DNA of 64,000 nt, taken from Aquimarina pacifica (GTDB taxonomy: Bacteria > Bacteroidota > Bacteroidia > Flavobacteriales > Flavobacteriaceae). The notes under the pieces are model-generated. The model did not search any database. It saw only the letters and a list, made by a program, of their open reading frames with translations, and was not told the origin of the DNA. Both the position numbers and the translations under genes were made by a program. The stretch spans positions 1-64,000 of the forward strand of contig NZ_JACC01000010.1 of NCBI RefSeq assembly GCF_000520955.1, in the 5' to 3' direction. How positions within the stretch are numbered: position 1 is the stretch's first letter; each line of letters opens with the position of its first letter. Below, piece after piece: positions 9,053 through 18,057 of the stretch.

Positions 9053-12000
9053 TTACATTTTAATAAGCTGCTTTATTACTACGTCATTTCCTGAATGTAT
9101 CTGCATAAAATATTGCCCTGCAGGAATTGATGGAGATGCAATTCTGATTTTTTCTTCTGCATTAAAAGATTTAATGTATACTCTCTGCCCGATACTGTTA
9201 AACATCTGAACTTCTATTTGTTTGGCATTTATACCTTTTAACGAAATAAAGATTTCCTCGGTAAACATACTCGGATATACTGATGCAGAAAATTTACTTT
9301 GTACAGTACCTTCTTCAGTTATCGCTATGTTTTCTGAAATTACTTGATTTTCTTCTACACCCGAAGCTATTCGTGCAGCTGCACTTTGACAACCACTAAT
9401 TACAACATCATCTATATAGACCCAATCCTGATTTCCTGATGCATCTGCTCTAAATCGCAGTTGAGTAGTTGTTGTAAATGGTCCCGCAATAAGTGCCTGA
9501 CCAGGATTACGCTGATTATTTACAAACTCATCATTAAGGTTCCATTCTGCAACAGTTACAAAAGAAGCTCCTGCATCTGTCGATATCTGTACCCAGAAAT
9601 CTTCATTTACATTATCCATACTTACACAGATATATGAAAAATCAACCGTTAACTCTTCGTAAGGAGATAAGTCTAGTGTATTTGTAGTCATTACAGATTC
9701 ATCTGTATTGTCTTGTAATTCGATACAATAGCTACCCGTATTAGCATAAGCGGCATCTGCTATATTTCTATCAGCATCTACACCGCCATCATTCCAGATT
9801 CCCCAATCGGTCTCAAATCCTTCTGTATTAATCACTGTATAAGTACACGGCGTTGTATTATCTTCTAAACAGGCTGCTGATAATACCTGTGATCCTGACA
9901 ATGCAGCATTATATACGGCAACAGCATCCATTTTTCCTGTATAAAAACTATCTGCGGTTACCCCAAAACTATCCCTTGTTTGTACACCTCCTAATCCACC
10001 AGCACCGGTATGATTGGCAATCGAGGCTGCGGCTGCACCACTAGAACTTGTTAACACTCCATCAATATATAATTGATGACTACTAAGTGAACCATTATAT
10101 ACTAATGCAATATGATGCCAATCTCCGTCATTAGGAAATGCTGCGCTCAATGAATCTGAAGCCGAATTACTACTTCGCACTATAGTCTCTACATTGGTTC
10201 CGTTAAGACGAATCACAAAACCTCTTGATCCTCCTCCCTCTTCAAACAAATCTTGAATTCCTGAGAAAGAAGATGGTTTTACCCACATAGTAATGGTTCT
10301 CGCCGATGTAGCTGTAATCATAAAAGGACCTGGATTTTGACTGTATTGTATTTTTGTGGCTCCATCAAATACAGCAGCTTGATCTCCTTCTTTAAAATCT
10401 ACAGCATCGTATGTTATTGTACCAATTACAGCAATTGCATCATTTCCATTTGAGGACACATCATCTGTTCCTGAAGTAGTATCAAAACTCCAAAGTGCCT
10501 GGTATGTTTCTGGCGCAACGCAAGACCCGTCTACTGGTGGTGTTGTAATCTCTATTACCTCTGGCAATGGTACTGTAGCTCCTGTACTTCTATAGGTGGG
10601 TAAAGGCGCTGATACATTGATCAAATATGCCAGAAGATCTGTACTCATATCATTGGCAATAGTTAAGGTTGCAGTATCAGGACTTCCTGCCAGTAAATCT
10701 GTTGCCTCACCAATATCTGTATCTAAATTATATAACTCGTATGAGGCCGTTTCATAGTAATGAATTAATTTATAATCACCTTTTCTTATGATAGAAACAG
10801 GTCTTTGATCTCTTTGGCTATTGGCAATATACCCAGGAAAATGCCAGTACAATGCATCTCGACCAAGATCTGGATTAACTCCGGTGAGCATTGACCACTG
10901 ACTCACTCCGTCGATATCATACCCTGATGGTAACGAAGCTCCTGTGATTTCTGCCAATGTAGGATACAAGTCAAACGCTTGTATTGGTGTATTATTAATA
11001 GTTCCCATATTGGCAAGTAAGCCTTCTGACCAGGCAAAAGTAACGGATCGAATTCCTCCTTCTGTATATTCTCCTTTCATTCCTTTGAGCGGTACATTAT
11101 CTTCTGGGCCATTGGCTCCCCCATTATCTGAGATGAAGTACACCAAGGTATTTGCAGATAACATATTACCAGGATTACGCGGATCGGCGGTGGTCTTAAG
11201 GTAATCAATAATTCTACCAATATTTTGATCCATCCCTTCTAAGATTGCTGCTTGAGCAACATTATCATGTCCTATTTGACTTGGATTTGTCGAGTTTTTG
11301 GCTACATATTTTGAATAAAGATCTGGTCGTGCATTGGCTTGTCCCCAAGGACCATGAATTGCATAATTACTAAAATGCATAAAGAATGGTGTGCTCTTAT
11401 TTGTTTCCATAAAATCTAATGCAGCATCTCCTAAAGCATCTGTAACATGCTTATTGGTTCCTTCGATAGAATTATCTCCTGCCAAATCAAGTGATTCTTG
11501 GGCGGTATATGGATCTGCATATACATCTAATTCTGGACCAATTCGCGCATGAAACTCCCAGTCGGTGCCATTAAGGGCAGCAAAATAAGACCCAGGTGCC
11601 CCATCAGAATCTCCACCATAATTAAAATCAAATCCTTGATCTGTAGGACCATTACTTAAACTACCTCCTGAGTGATACTTACCAAAATGTGCGGTGGTAT
11701 ATCCCTCTGGAGAGGTTTTTACGGTTTCTGCAATCGTAATAGCACTTGCAGGTATTTCATCTTCTCCGTTAGACAATCCCTGACTAGGCCCAACTAATAA
11801 GGAATTGGCGTCTCCCCTATTAAGACCATTTACCGCAAATACATTATTGGTCGGCCTTGATGCCCACTGACCACTAAGAATGGCTGCTCTTGTTGGGGCG
11901 CAATTTGCGCCGTTTACATACGAATTCGGAAAAGCAATCCCTTCATTGGCAAGCAAATCAATGTTCGGTGTTTCATAAAAATCACTCGGATTATTCATGC

Positions 12001-12145
12001 TTGTATCTACAGAACTTGTCTGTGACCACCCCATATCATCTGCAATAATAATTACCACATTGGGCGAGGGTGTTTGTGCGTATGATATACTTTTTACAAA
12101 ACAAATCATAAAAAGTGTCATTACTAATCTGGTACTTTTTTTCAT
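9053..12145 (-). CDS. Secreted Cys-type sulfatase with LamG-like, jelly-roll and T9SS domains
   Basis: This 1,030-aa protein has a signal peptide (residues 1-24, ending SYAQ). The sulfatase domain (about 28-520) has the metal-binding ADDMGW start and the FGly motif C-A-P-T-R with Cys82, plus the HFGKYH, HGPW and SDNGG motifs expected of family S1. A LamG-like concanavalin fold follows (about 555-750), then a MAM/CUB-like jelly-roll with Asp-rich loops (about 760-920). The C-terminal 75 residues are a T9SS type A sorting domain ending VVIKQLIKM. It probably removes sulfate esters from a polysaccharide outside the cell; the substrate cannot be read from the sequence. The length is about twice that of a plain sulfatase. 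The neighbouring FGE gene on the same strand fits its maturation. Confidence 0.92.
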   Translation of the reverse strand: MKKSTRLVMTLFMICFVKSISYAQTPSPNVVIIIADDMGWSQTSSVDTSMNNPSDFYETPNIDLLANEGIAFPNSYVNGANCAPTRAAILSGQWASRPTNNVFAVNGLNRGDANSLLVGPSQGLSNGEDEIPASAITIAETVKTSPEGYTTAHFGKYHSGGSLSNGPTDQGFDFNYGGDSDGAPGSYFAALNGTDWEFHARIGPELDVYADPYTAQESLDLAGDNSIEGTNKHVTDALGDAALDFMETNKSTPFFMHFSNYAIHGPWGQANARPDLYSKYVAKNSTNPSQIGHDNVAQAAILEGMDQNIGRIIDYLKTTADPRNPGNMLSANTLVYFISDNGGANGPEDNVPLKGMKGEYTEGGIRSVTFAWSEGLLANMGTINNTPIQAFDLYPTLAEITGASLPSGYDIDGVSQWSMLTGVNPDLGRDALYWHFPGYIANSQRDQRPVSIIRKGDYKLIHYYETASYELYNLDTDIGEATDLLAGSPDTATLTIANDMSTDLLAYLINVSAPLPTYRSTGATVPLPEVIEITTPPVDGSCVAPETYQALWSFDTTSGTDDVSSNGNDAIAVIGTITYDAVDFKEGDQAAVFDGATKIQYSQNPGPFMITATSARTITMWVKPSSFSGIQDLFEEGGGSRGFVIRLNGTNVETIVRSSNSASDSLSAAFPNDGDWHHIALVYNGSLSSHQLYIDGVLTSSSGAAAASIANHTGAGGLGGVQTRDSFGVTADSFYTGKMDAVAVYNAALSGSQVLSAACLEDNTTPCTYTVINTEGFETDWGIWNDGGVDADRNIADAAYANTGSYCIELQDNTDESVMTTNTLDLSPYEELTVDFSYICVSMDNVNEDFWVQISTDAGASFVTVAEWNLNDEFVNNQRNPGQALIAGPFTTTTQLRFRADASGNQDWVYIDDVVISGCQSAAARIASGVEENQVISENIAITEEGTVQSKFSASVYPSMFTEEIFISLKGINAKQIEVQMFNSIGQRVYIKSFNAEEKIRIASPSIPAGQYFMQIHSGNDVVIKQLIKM

Positions 12146-12981
12146 AAAATAAAAGTTTAGAATTTACAATTGGTATATCAACACCAAACCTCTGTAAAGG
12201 GCCATATTCTGTGAACCTTTGACAAAAGTAATCGGTGCAGTACTTAATTTATATTACTGATATTATTCGGGGTAAGGCCACAAAGAAGCTGCCATGAAGG
12301 AGGCAATACCAACCCCCGTAAACAAACTGAAAACCTACGTTTAGTTATGCTTTGATCGATTATGAATCAAAACAATCAGGTATGTTCTAATGTACATTTT
12401 TGTTTGAGAGTGTTCAATAATTACATCCATAGTCATTTTTCTTTAAACTAATAAGGTTAAAAATTAAATAAGCATAGAAATGGGGTAATTAGAATGTGAA
12501 TCGAAAGAAGATAAATTCACATATTTCCACGAAGTTAAATTAAATATAAAATACTGAAAAACAATGATTTAAAAACACAATAAAACTACTGAGAAACCTT
12601 ACTTTTAACAAAAAATTAAGTTTTTGTCTATTATAGAAGAAAATAAAGATGATTTTTATAAAATTGACAAGAATACTGTAAAGTAATTCTCAAATTAGCT
12701 CTAATTTTTGTTTTTTCCTCACTTCTTTACTCATAATACCCCTACTAAGTCAAAAATATTAGAACAAAAAATCCCCTCAACATACATCACGGTATATCAC
12801 CTACAATTACCTTTTTTGAGATTCGGGTATTTCGAATGTATTAAGAGATGGTTTAGGATTTTAACATAGAAGTTTTTCTTGCTCCGTAGTGCTGCTATAA
12901 AGCTCAAAAAACACCTCCATTGATCAAAAAATCTTCATTTTTCGCCAGAATCAAAAAAGTTAAACCACTTTTCATAAGTAA
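12146..12981. other. Gene-free gap upstream of the sulfatase gene
   Basis: About 840 bp of AT-rich DNA without an open frame of note. Beyond the candidate promoter it holds AAAACCTACGTTTAGTTATG at 12330-12349, which resembles a site at 8904-8923 on the other side of the sulfatase gene. A short TGCC/GGCA hairpin lies near 12290. The rest shows nothing I can name. Confidence 0.4.
12223..12230 (-). promoter_or_regulatory. Candidate -7 element for the sulfatase gene
   Basis: On the minus strand the bases read TACTTTTG, matching the Bacteroidota -7 consensus TAnnTTTG. It lies 78 bp upstream of the sulfatase ATG. No -33 TTTG was found at the usual spacing, so the call is weak. Confidence 0.3.
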
Positions 12982-13016
12982 AAAAGGAGTTAACCAGTGT
13001 GGGTAACTCCTTTTTG
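12982..13016 (-). terminator. Terminator of the kinase-regulator operon
   Basis: A stem of about 12 bp pairs AAAAAGGAGTTA with GTAACTCCTTTTT (one G-T type imperfection near the loop) across a short loop; A and T runs on both sides let it work in both directions. It lies 64 bp beyond the response-regulator stop codon. Confidence 0.75.
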
Positions 13017-13079
13017 CTTATGCATTTGTGCTGTCTCATTGATTCTTTATAACAAATCAATGATGAGATACTATACGGT

Positions 13080-13751
13080 CTATATAAATCCTCTTTTACG
13101 AGCTTCTTCTAATAATTTTTGATCATCGGCTTTGGCAATAGAAAACATCTCTTTGATCTGATTCTTTCTTTTCTCAATTGCACTTAATGACAAACTCACA
13201 TAATTAGGTAAGTTCTTTGTTTTTACACCACGAGATAAATGGTATAAAATCTTAAGGTTTTTCTCATCTAGAGAGAATTTATTGGTCATCATTTTTCTAA
13301 AATGATCGTTCACTGTTGCACTGTAATATGCTTTTCCTTCTACAATATTATTAAAGGCTAACAGCAACTCACTAGAAGTCAAATCACTTTTGATCAAAAA
13401 CCCTGCTGGATTGATATTCTTAAGGATATTATGTATTCTATGATCCTCTCTATGCATGGTAAGTATAATCACACGGGCCTTTGGTAGTAATTGTTTTGCA
13501 TGTTTTGCCAAATCCTCACCAGATGTGATCGTACCATCGGTAGATGGTGGTAATTTTATATCTATAAAAAGCATATCATACGGGGTAGTCTCTGAAGATT
13601 TTACGATATTGGCATAGGCATCATCGCAATTTGATGCAATATCTATCTTAATCTGATATTCTTTTTGATTTTCTCCCAGTAATGTATTCTTATATCCTTC
13701 TATAATCATTGGGTGATCATCGATCATAAGAACTTTTAGCTTTTTCTTCAT
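13080..13751 (-). CDS. NarL/FixJ-type response regulator
   Basis: This is a 223-aa regulator. The receiver domain (about 4-125) starts KVLMIDDHP and has phosphoacceptor Asp64 in FIDIKLP and a conserved Lys in FLIKSD. The C-terminal part (about 150-205) is a diverged LuxR-type helix-turn-helix (LKILYHLSRG...SLSAIEKRK). I chose the ATG at 13751 because the receiver starts there; a frame open from 13805 would add 18 residues with no match to the fold. The gene follows the sensor kinase on the same strand with a 94-bp gap, so the two are a likely partner pair sharing the terminator at 12982-13016. Its target genes are not visible. Confidence 0.87.
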   Translation of the reverse strand: MKKKLKVLMIDDHPMIIEGYKNTLLGENQKEYQIKIDIASNCDDAYANIVKSSETTPYDMLFIDIKLPPSTDGTITSGEDLAKHAKQLLPKARVIILTMHREDHRIHNILKNINPAGFLIKSDLTSSELLLAFNNIVEGKAYYSATVNDHFRKMMTNKFSLDEKNLKILYHLSRGVKTKNLPNYVSLSLSAIEKRKNQIKEMFSIAKADDQKLLEEARKRGFI

Positions 13752-13845
13752 CTTAAAAATTTTGCGTTTTTTAGGTTTTAAAAAAATAACAAACCGCCAT
13801 ATCAACTATACACATAGAAACGATAGTTTGCCTCTCTATTATTAA

Positions 13846-15903
13846 TTAGACACTAACAGTAGCTGTATTGAGTGGTACAACAACCGAAACGGTGGTGCCC
13901 GAGCTATCATCACTTAAGAACTCTACTGCCCCACTCATTTGTTTTACTCTGGATGCAATATTCTTAAGACCAATTCCTTTTTTGACTTTATTGGCCTTAA
14001 ATCCTATTCCATCATCTAAAATAGTAAGTTTTATGCTATCTTCGACATAATCGAAACTAATTTTTATAGATTCTGCCTTTGCATGCTTAAAAATATTCTG
14101 CATCGACTCCTGTATTATTCTAAAAAAGTTTACTTTTTTCTGATGATCTACTTCTTCCCAATCGATGTTCTCATCATTGCTAAACTCAAAATTAATCTTA
14201 TGCGCATCGCATAGGTCACTGATCAGGCTTTCTACGGCATCGGTATAGGCTACATCCGTCGGGATCGCCTCTGTACCCAGGTCATGCGAGATCAATCGGA
14301 TTTCTTTTTCTATCGATTTGAGCTCATCGATATACTTGCTACGGGCATCATTAAACTCATCGGTTACCCGTTGGTTGATCCCATCGAGACTGAGCCGTAC
14401 CCCAAACAAACGGCCTAATACCCCATCATGTAGTTCTTCTGACATTCTTTTTTGCTCGAGTTGGCGACCTTCTTCGAGTTTGATTTGTTGGCTAAGCATG
14501 AGTCGATAGGTCTCCTCGTTGGATTCTTGTTGGCTCTTAGCAAACAGAAGCTCTTTATTGCTTTGTTGTTGCCTAAAGATGATGTATCCTAAAAGAAATA
14601 AGGCAGTAAGTCCCAAAATCGCAATAATCAGGATCTGATTTTCTTTACTCATCTGGATATTTTCTTCGACGATCTCCTCGGTTTCGAAACGAATACGGGC
14701 AAATTTATCTCTAAATAAACGCTCTTCTTTGACCAAACTATCATTTAACGCAATATATTTTTTTGAATACCCTAACCCTGTATAGCTATCCGAAACTTCC
14801 GATAAAATCTGATATGCCTTTAATAACTCCTCATTATTTTGTAAATTCATCGATATATCTCTAGATCTCTCTGCATAAGCCCTAGCAATACTATCTTCGT
14901 TAATTGATTGGTAGTACTCTGCCAAATGTAATGTATTCGTAGCTATTCCTGATTGATCATTAATCTTTTCCCTAATACCTAGGGAACGAAAAAAAAGATC
15001 GGGAATACTATCCAGATCTTTAGACAAAAAATTCACATAGGCTAAATTATCCAATAATAAAGCATGTCTTCTAAGGTTTTCAGACAGAAAATCTTTGTAT
15101 GCCAAAGCTTTGTTGTAAGAATTCTTAGCATCTATATATCTTTTTTGAGACTTATACGCCGTTCCTATATTATTAAGAGAAACTAATGTCTGCAAAACCT
15201 CCATTTCAGTTCCCTTTGAGAACTCAATTGCCTTTTTGTGATATTCAATTGCCTCTTCGTACCGCTCTGAAAATTTTGCTAGAATTCCTAAATTCGTATA
15301 ACAAATTGGTAAGTAAACTTTGTTTTCAGATTCTTCAAAACTTTCAATTGCCCTAATTGTAAGGGATTCACTTTGCCCATAATCTTTAGCTTTTCGTAAG
15401 ATCTGGGCCAAATCTATTAATACAGTTCCGCGATCGAATGCTATTTTCTTAACATTCCTACCTTTGGTACTTATAGTTGTATAAATCTTTTCTGCTTCAT
15501 AAAAATTGCTATAGGCCATCTCAATTTCTGATTTCCGATAATGAATTCCTAAATGAAAATAGGATTTAGCGATACTCAAAGAGTCATTAACCAATTTTGA
15601 AATTTCCAATGCCTTTTCATTCATTTTCTTATAATTTTCAAAATCTTTCAATGAATAATAAGCAATCCCTATTTCATGAATTTTTTCAATTTTTAATAAA
15701 TTATTCTCCAGTGTGGAGGCTATTCCGTAAGCTTTCTCCAGATTATTCCTTATTTCTTCCTCATTTGCTTTTTCCAATTCGGAATTATCAATATATGTCT
15801 GTATCAAATTTGACTTCAACTCTTGACTTTCTATAACTTCATTAGAATCAACACATCCAAAAAAGATCAAAATAAACAGAAAAAAACATAAATTAAGCCT
15901 CAT
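13846..15903 (-). CDS. TPR sensor histidine kinase (HisKA_3 type)
   Basis: This 685-aa protein has a lipoprotein-like or signal N-terminus (LILIFFGC near residue 17). About 350 residues of tetratricopeptide repeats follow (for example AICYTNLGILAKFSERYEEAIEYH-type helices near 200-240). After them come one transmembrane helix (about 425-445), a coiled coil, the dimerisation and phosphotransfer helix with His492 in ELHDGVLGRL, and a C-terminal ATPase domain (QNIFKHA, DDGIGF, GIGLKNI boxes). This is the NarX/DesK-like kinase architecture common in Bacteroidota, with the TPR region outside the membrane as the likely sensor. It pairs with the regulator downstream. The ligand is unknown. Confidence 0.9.
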   Translation of the reverse strand: MRLNLCFFLFILIFFGCVDSNEVIESQELKSNLIQTYIDNSELEKANEEEIRNNLEKAYGIASTLENNLLKIEKIHEIGIAYYSLKDFENYKKMNEKALEISKLVNDSLSIAKSYFHLGIHYRKSEIEMAYSNFYEAEKIYTTISTKGRNVKKIAFDRGTVLIDLAQILRKAKDYGQSESLTIRAIESFEESENKVYLPICYTNLGILAKFSERYEEAIEYHKKAIEFSKGTEMEVLQTLVSLNNIGTAYKSQKRYIDAKNSYNKALAYKDFLSENLRRHALLLDNLAYVNFLSKDLDSIPDLFFRSLGIREKINDQSGIATNTLHLAEYYQSINEDSIARAYAERSRDISMNLQNNEELLKAYQILSEVSDSYTGLGYSKKYIALNDSLVKEERLFRDKFARIRFETEEIVEENIQMSKENQILIIAILGLTALFLLGYIIFRQQQSNKELLFAKSQQESNEETYRLMLSQQIKLEEGRQLEQKRMSEELHDGVLGRLFGVRLSLDGINQRVTDEFNDARSKYIDELKSIEKEIRLISHDLGTEAIPTDVAYTDAVESLISDLCDAHKINFEFSNDENIDWEEVDHQKKVNFFRIIQESMQNIFKHAKAESIKISFDYVEDSIKLTILDDGIGFKANKVKKGIGLKNIASRVKQMSGAVEFLSDDSSGTTVSVVVPLNTATVSV

Positions 15904-15942
15904 AAAAATTTTATTTCCAAAATAATCAATTTAAACAAAACA

Positions 15943-15972
15943 AAAAAGTCCTAACCATAATTAGAACTTTTT
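15943..15972 (-). terminator. Terminator between repeat lipoprotein and kinase genes
   Basis: On the minus strand AAAAGTTCTAA pairs with TTAGGACTTTT (one G-U wobble) across a 6-nt loop and ends in a T-run. It lies about 35 bp after the lipoprotein stop, so the kinase gene is probably expressed separately or by read-through. Confidence 0.65.
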
Positions 15973-16007
15973 AAAATTGTTTTGAAAACTTTTAACGTTT
16001 TAGAATT

Positions 16008-16391
16008 TTATTTTTTAGGTTTGATTTCGATAATATCATCTTCCAACATCAATCTTCCCGGTATTGGTGAAGTTTCAACTTGATCATCTTCACTCATAAA
16101 CTTTTTGATAGGTTTCGTTTGTGCACTATCATCTTCAATCATGGTATTATTAGTAGTAGTGGGGTCCGTATCCACAATATCATCCTCTTCCATAGATTCC
16201 GTTGGTTGTGTTGTAGCTTCATCATCTTCAATCATAGACTTGTCCTGAGGTTCCGTTTCAGCAGTATCATCCTCATCACTCAATTTATCAATTCCTTCAA
16301 TTCCTACCTCATCATTAATATTATCGGCCTCACAGGCAATGATTAAAGAACTTAGTACTAATACAGCGAATATATTTTTTAACATTTTCAT
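16008..16391 (-). CDS. Small lipoprotein of six acidic nonapeptide repeats
   Basis: This 127-aa protein begins with a lipoprotein signal whose lipobox is SLIIAC, placing lipid-modified Cys20 at the mature start. The rest is low-complexity and strongly acidic. It contains six copies of the pattern E-D-D-x-[AVI]-x-[TI]-x-P, starting at residues 40, 55, 69, 86, 101 and 117. In each copy the Pro is exactly eight residues after the Glu, and linkers of 5-8 residues often end in Met. No known family is recognised. It lies between two regulatory loci on the same strand. Possible roles are metal or cation binding, or a flexible surface spacer, but these are guesses. Met3 is an alternative start. Confidence 0.75.
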   Translation of the reverse strand: MKMLKNIFAVLVLSSLIIACEADNINDEVGIEGIDKLSDEDDTAETEPQDKSMIEDDEATTQPTESMEEDDIVDTDPTTTNNTMIEDDSAQTKPIKKFMSEDDQVETSPIPGRLMLEDDIIEIKPKK

Positions 16392-16762
16392 CTTCTTAAT
16401 TTTTTTAGTTGTTATACTTTTCAGTTTCTAAAAGATCTTACTGATCTTCGGGGGGTTTAGTTACTCTATTTACGTTTGTTTGTTATGTTTGTGCATCGTC
16501 GCGCTCACGATTTCTATTTCTTAAAACTACACTTCTTCAATTTTATTTTTGCTAGAGAAGCATTTGTTGTTCGTTTTGTACATTACAAATGTAGTTCGAT
16601 TCTGTCTTCGCGCCTAATATATTAAAGAGTGTTTAGTAACTGAACGTCAATTAGAAGTAAATGAACGTAAGATACGGGTCATTGGTCGAATTTAAATAAA
16701 TGATGTTTTTTGTAGGAAAGAAATTACTAATGATATGATAAAAAAAATAAAAATTAGCACAA
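16392..16762. other. Gap upstream of the repeat lipoprotein
   Basis: This gap has no gene. On the minus strand a TACATTTG -7-like element lies at 16586-16593, about 195 bp ahead of the lipoprotein ATG, without a clear -33 partner. If used, it would give an unusually long leader. Nothing else stands out. Confidence 0.3.
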
Positions 16763-16800
16763 AAAAAGACCGAAAGTAATGTGATACTAACGGTCTTTTT
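16763..16800 (-). terminator. Terminator of the LytTR regulator gene
   Basis: A perfect 10-bp stem AAAAAGACCG/CGGTCTTTTT with an 18-nt loop and flanking A/T runs, 25 bp beyond the stop codon of the minus-strand regulator gene. Confidence 0.7.
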
Positions 16801-16824
16801 GAAGGTGTGTATATTCTAGATTGG

Positions 16825-17562
16825 CTATATATAAATTAAGCTTTTCTTGGCCAAAGCATCCCTTATTTCCTCGACATTATTCTTATAGGATTTAGAAAAC
16901 GGGATCATGTCATCGGTGTTCTTAATTGCACATTTGGCTTTGCCAAAATGAATCCTCGAAACATAGTGCGTATTGATAATGTAGCTATTATGAATTCTTA
17001 CAAAATGATCGGGTAATAAATTCTGAAAATGTTTTAAGGTTTTAAAGGCTTCTACCTTGTCGCCATTATTCATGATAAAATCCGTGGTATTATTATCTGC
17101 TTTGAGATACAAAATCTCATCTACATCAACAAACTTATAATCGCCATAAGATTTAAAACATAAGGTGTTATCTTCTATCTGCCCAAAATCCTTCTCAAAA
17201 CGCATCAACGTTCTGTTAACCTGACTTTTACCAAAGGGTTTCAAGATATAATCCATGATACGATTACGGATTCCTTCGATGGCATAATCTGATGTTTTGG
17301 TTATCACAACAAACTCTGGTAAGCGAGACATATATCTCGATAATTCTGTGATTAATGAGTACTTCGTTTTGTCACCATGGGCACCCGGTACTTCTGGCTC
17401 TAAAAAAACAATACGTGGTCTTCTTTCTAGAATTAAATCCAATGCATCTTGCTCATCCTTAGCAATTCCTGTACAGATATAATCTGAATTTTCTTCTAGA
17501 GAAATTTGTATAGTATCTGCTATTTTCTCATCATTGTCAATGACAACATATGGATATTTCAT
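16825..17562 (-). CDS. LytTR response regulator with Glu in place of the phosphoacceptor Asp
   Basis: This 245-aa protein combines a receiver-like domain (1-125) and a LytTR DNA-binding domain (about 140-240, with FVRIHNSYIIN and PFSKSYK). The receiver keeps acidic residues near the start (IDNDE), a Thr in VVITKT and the Lys in YILKPF. The phosphoacceptor position in the usual FLDxxMPG motif reads FLEPEVPG, with Glu55 encoded by GAG at 17398-17400. Glu at this site often mimics phosphorylation, so the protein may be constitutively active or regulated in another way. No histidine kinase lies beside it; in typical LytTR pairs a membrane kinase gene does. Targets are unknown. Confidence 0.88.
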   Translation of the reverse strand: MKYPYVVIDNDEKIADTIQISLEENSDYICTGIAKDEQDALDLILERRPRIVFLEPEVPGAHGDKTKYSLITELSRYMSRLPEFVVITKTSDYAIEGIRNRIMDYILKPFGKSQVNRTLMRFEKDFGQIEDNTLCFKSYGDYKFVDVDEILYLKADNNTTDFIMNNGDKVEAFKTLKHFQNLLPDHFVRIHNSYIINTHYVSRIHFGKAKCAIKNTDDMIPFSKSYKNNVEEIRDALAKKSLIYI

Positions 17563-18057
17563 AGGGTATATATTAAAAAGTTATTTTCGGCTTACTTGCG
17601 ATATGTTATTCCGTTTACAAGGTACGGCATTTAGGACCTTAGTCGGATGCGGTAAAACCGTACCATTAATACGTTAATACTTTATTTACTAGTAATAATG
17701 CGGGGTTACTCATCGTGTTTTATGGTTGTTTTATCTAAAAAAACACCAAAAACTAAAAAACCGCCATCAAACACGCTCTTTTTTGAGGGTAAAAAAGCCT
17801 AAATAATATGGAAAAACCTTAAATAAATCTTAAAACCCTTACTAATTTGCCTCATTTTTTTATAACAAAAAGTGTAAAAAATTGTGTTTTTTTATATTTT
17901 TCGTCATCCCATTTGTGTAGTTTTAAGGATCCAATGGTTTTTGGAAATTACTCCAAAAAAAACGGGGAAGCATTCGTTAAACGTATCTAAACATCGATAA
18001 AAGAAGTAATACTCTGATAATTGACACGAGTTCACCCCAAAAAAATATAGAACAGCT
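17563..18057. promoter_or_regulatory. Divergent regulatory gap with GGTACGG inverted repeat
   Basis: This 495-bp gap separates the minus-strand LytTR gene from the plus-strand sirtuin gene. GGTACGG (17621-17627) and CCGTACC (17658-17664) form a perfect 7-bp inverted repeat with 30 nt between; the right half also overlaps a small CGGT-AAA-ACCG palindrome. It lies 60-100 bp ahead of the LytTR gene, where an operator or promoter would be expected. No TAnnTTTG element was found for either gene. Confidence 0.35.
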
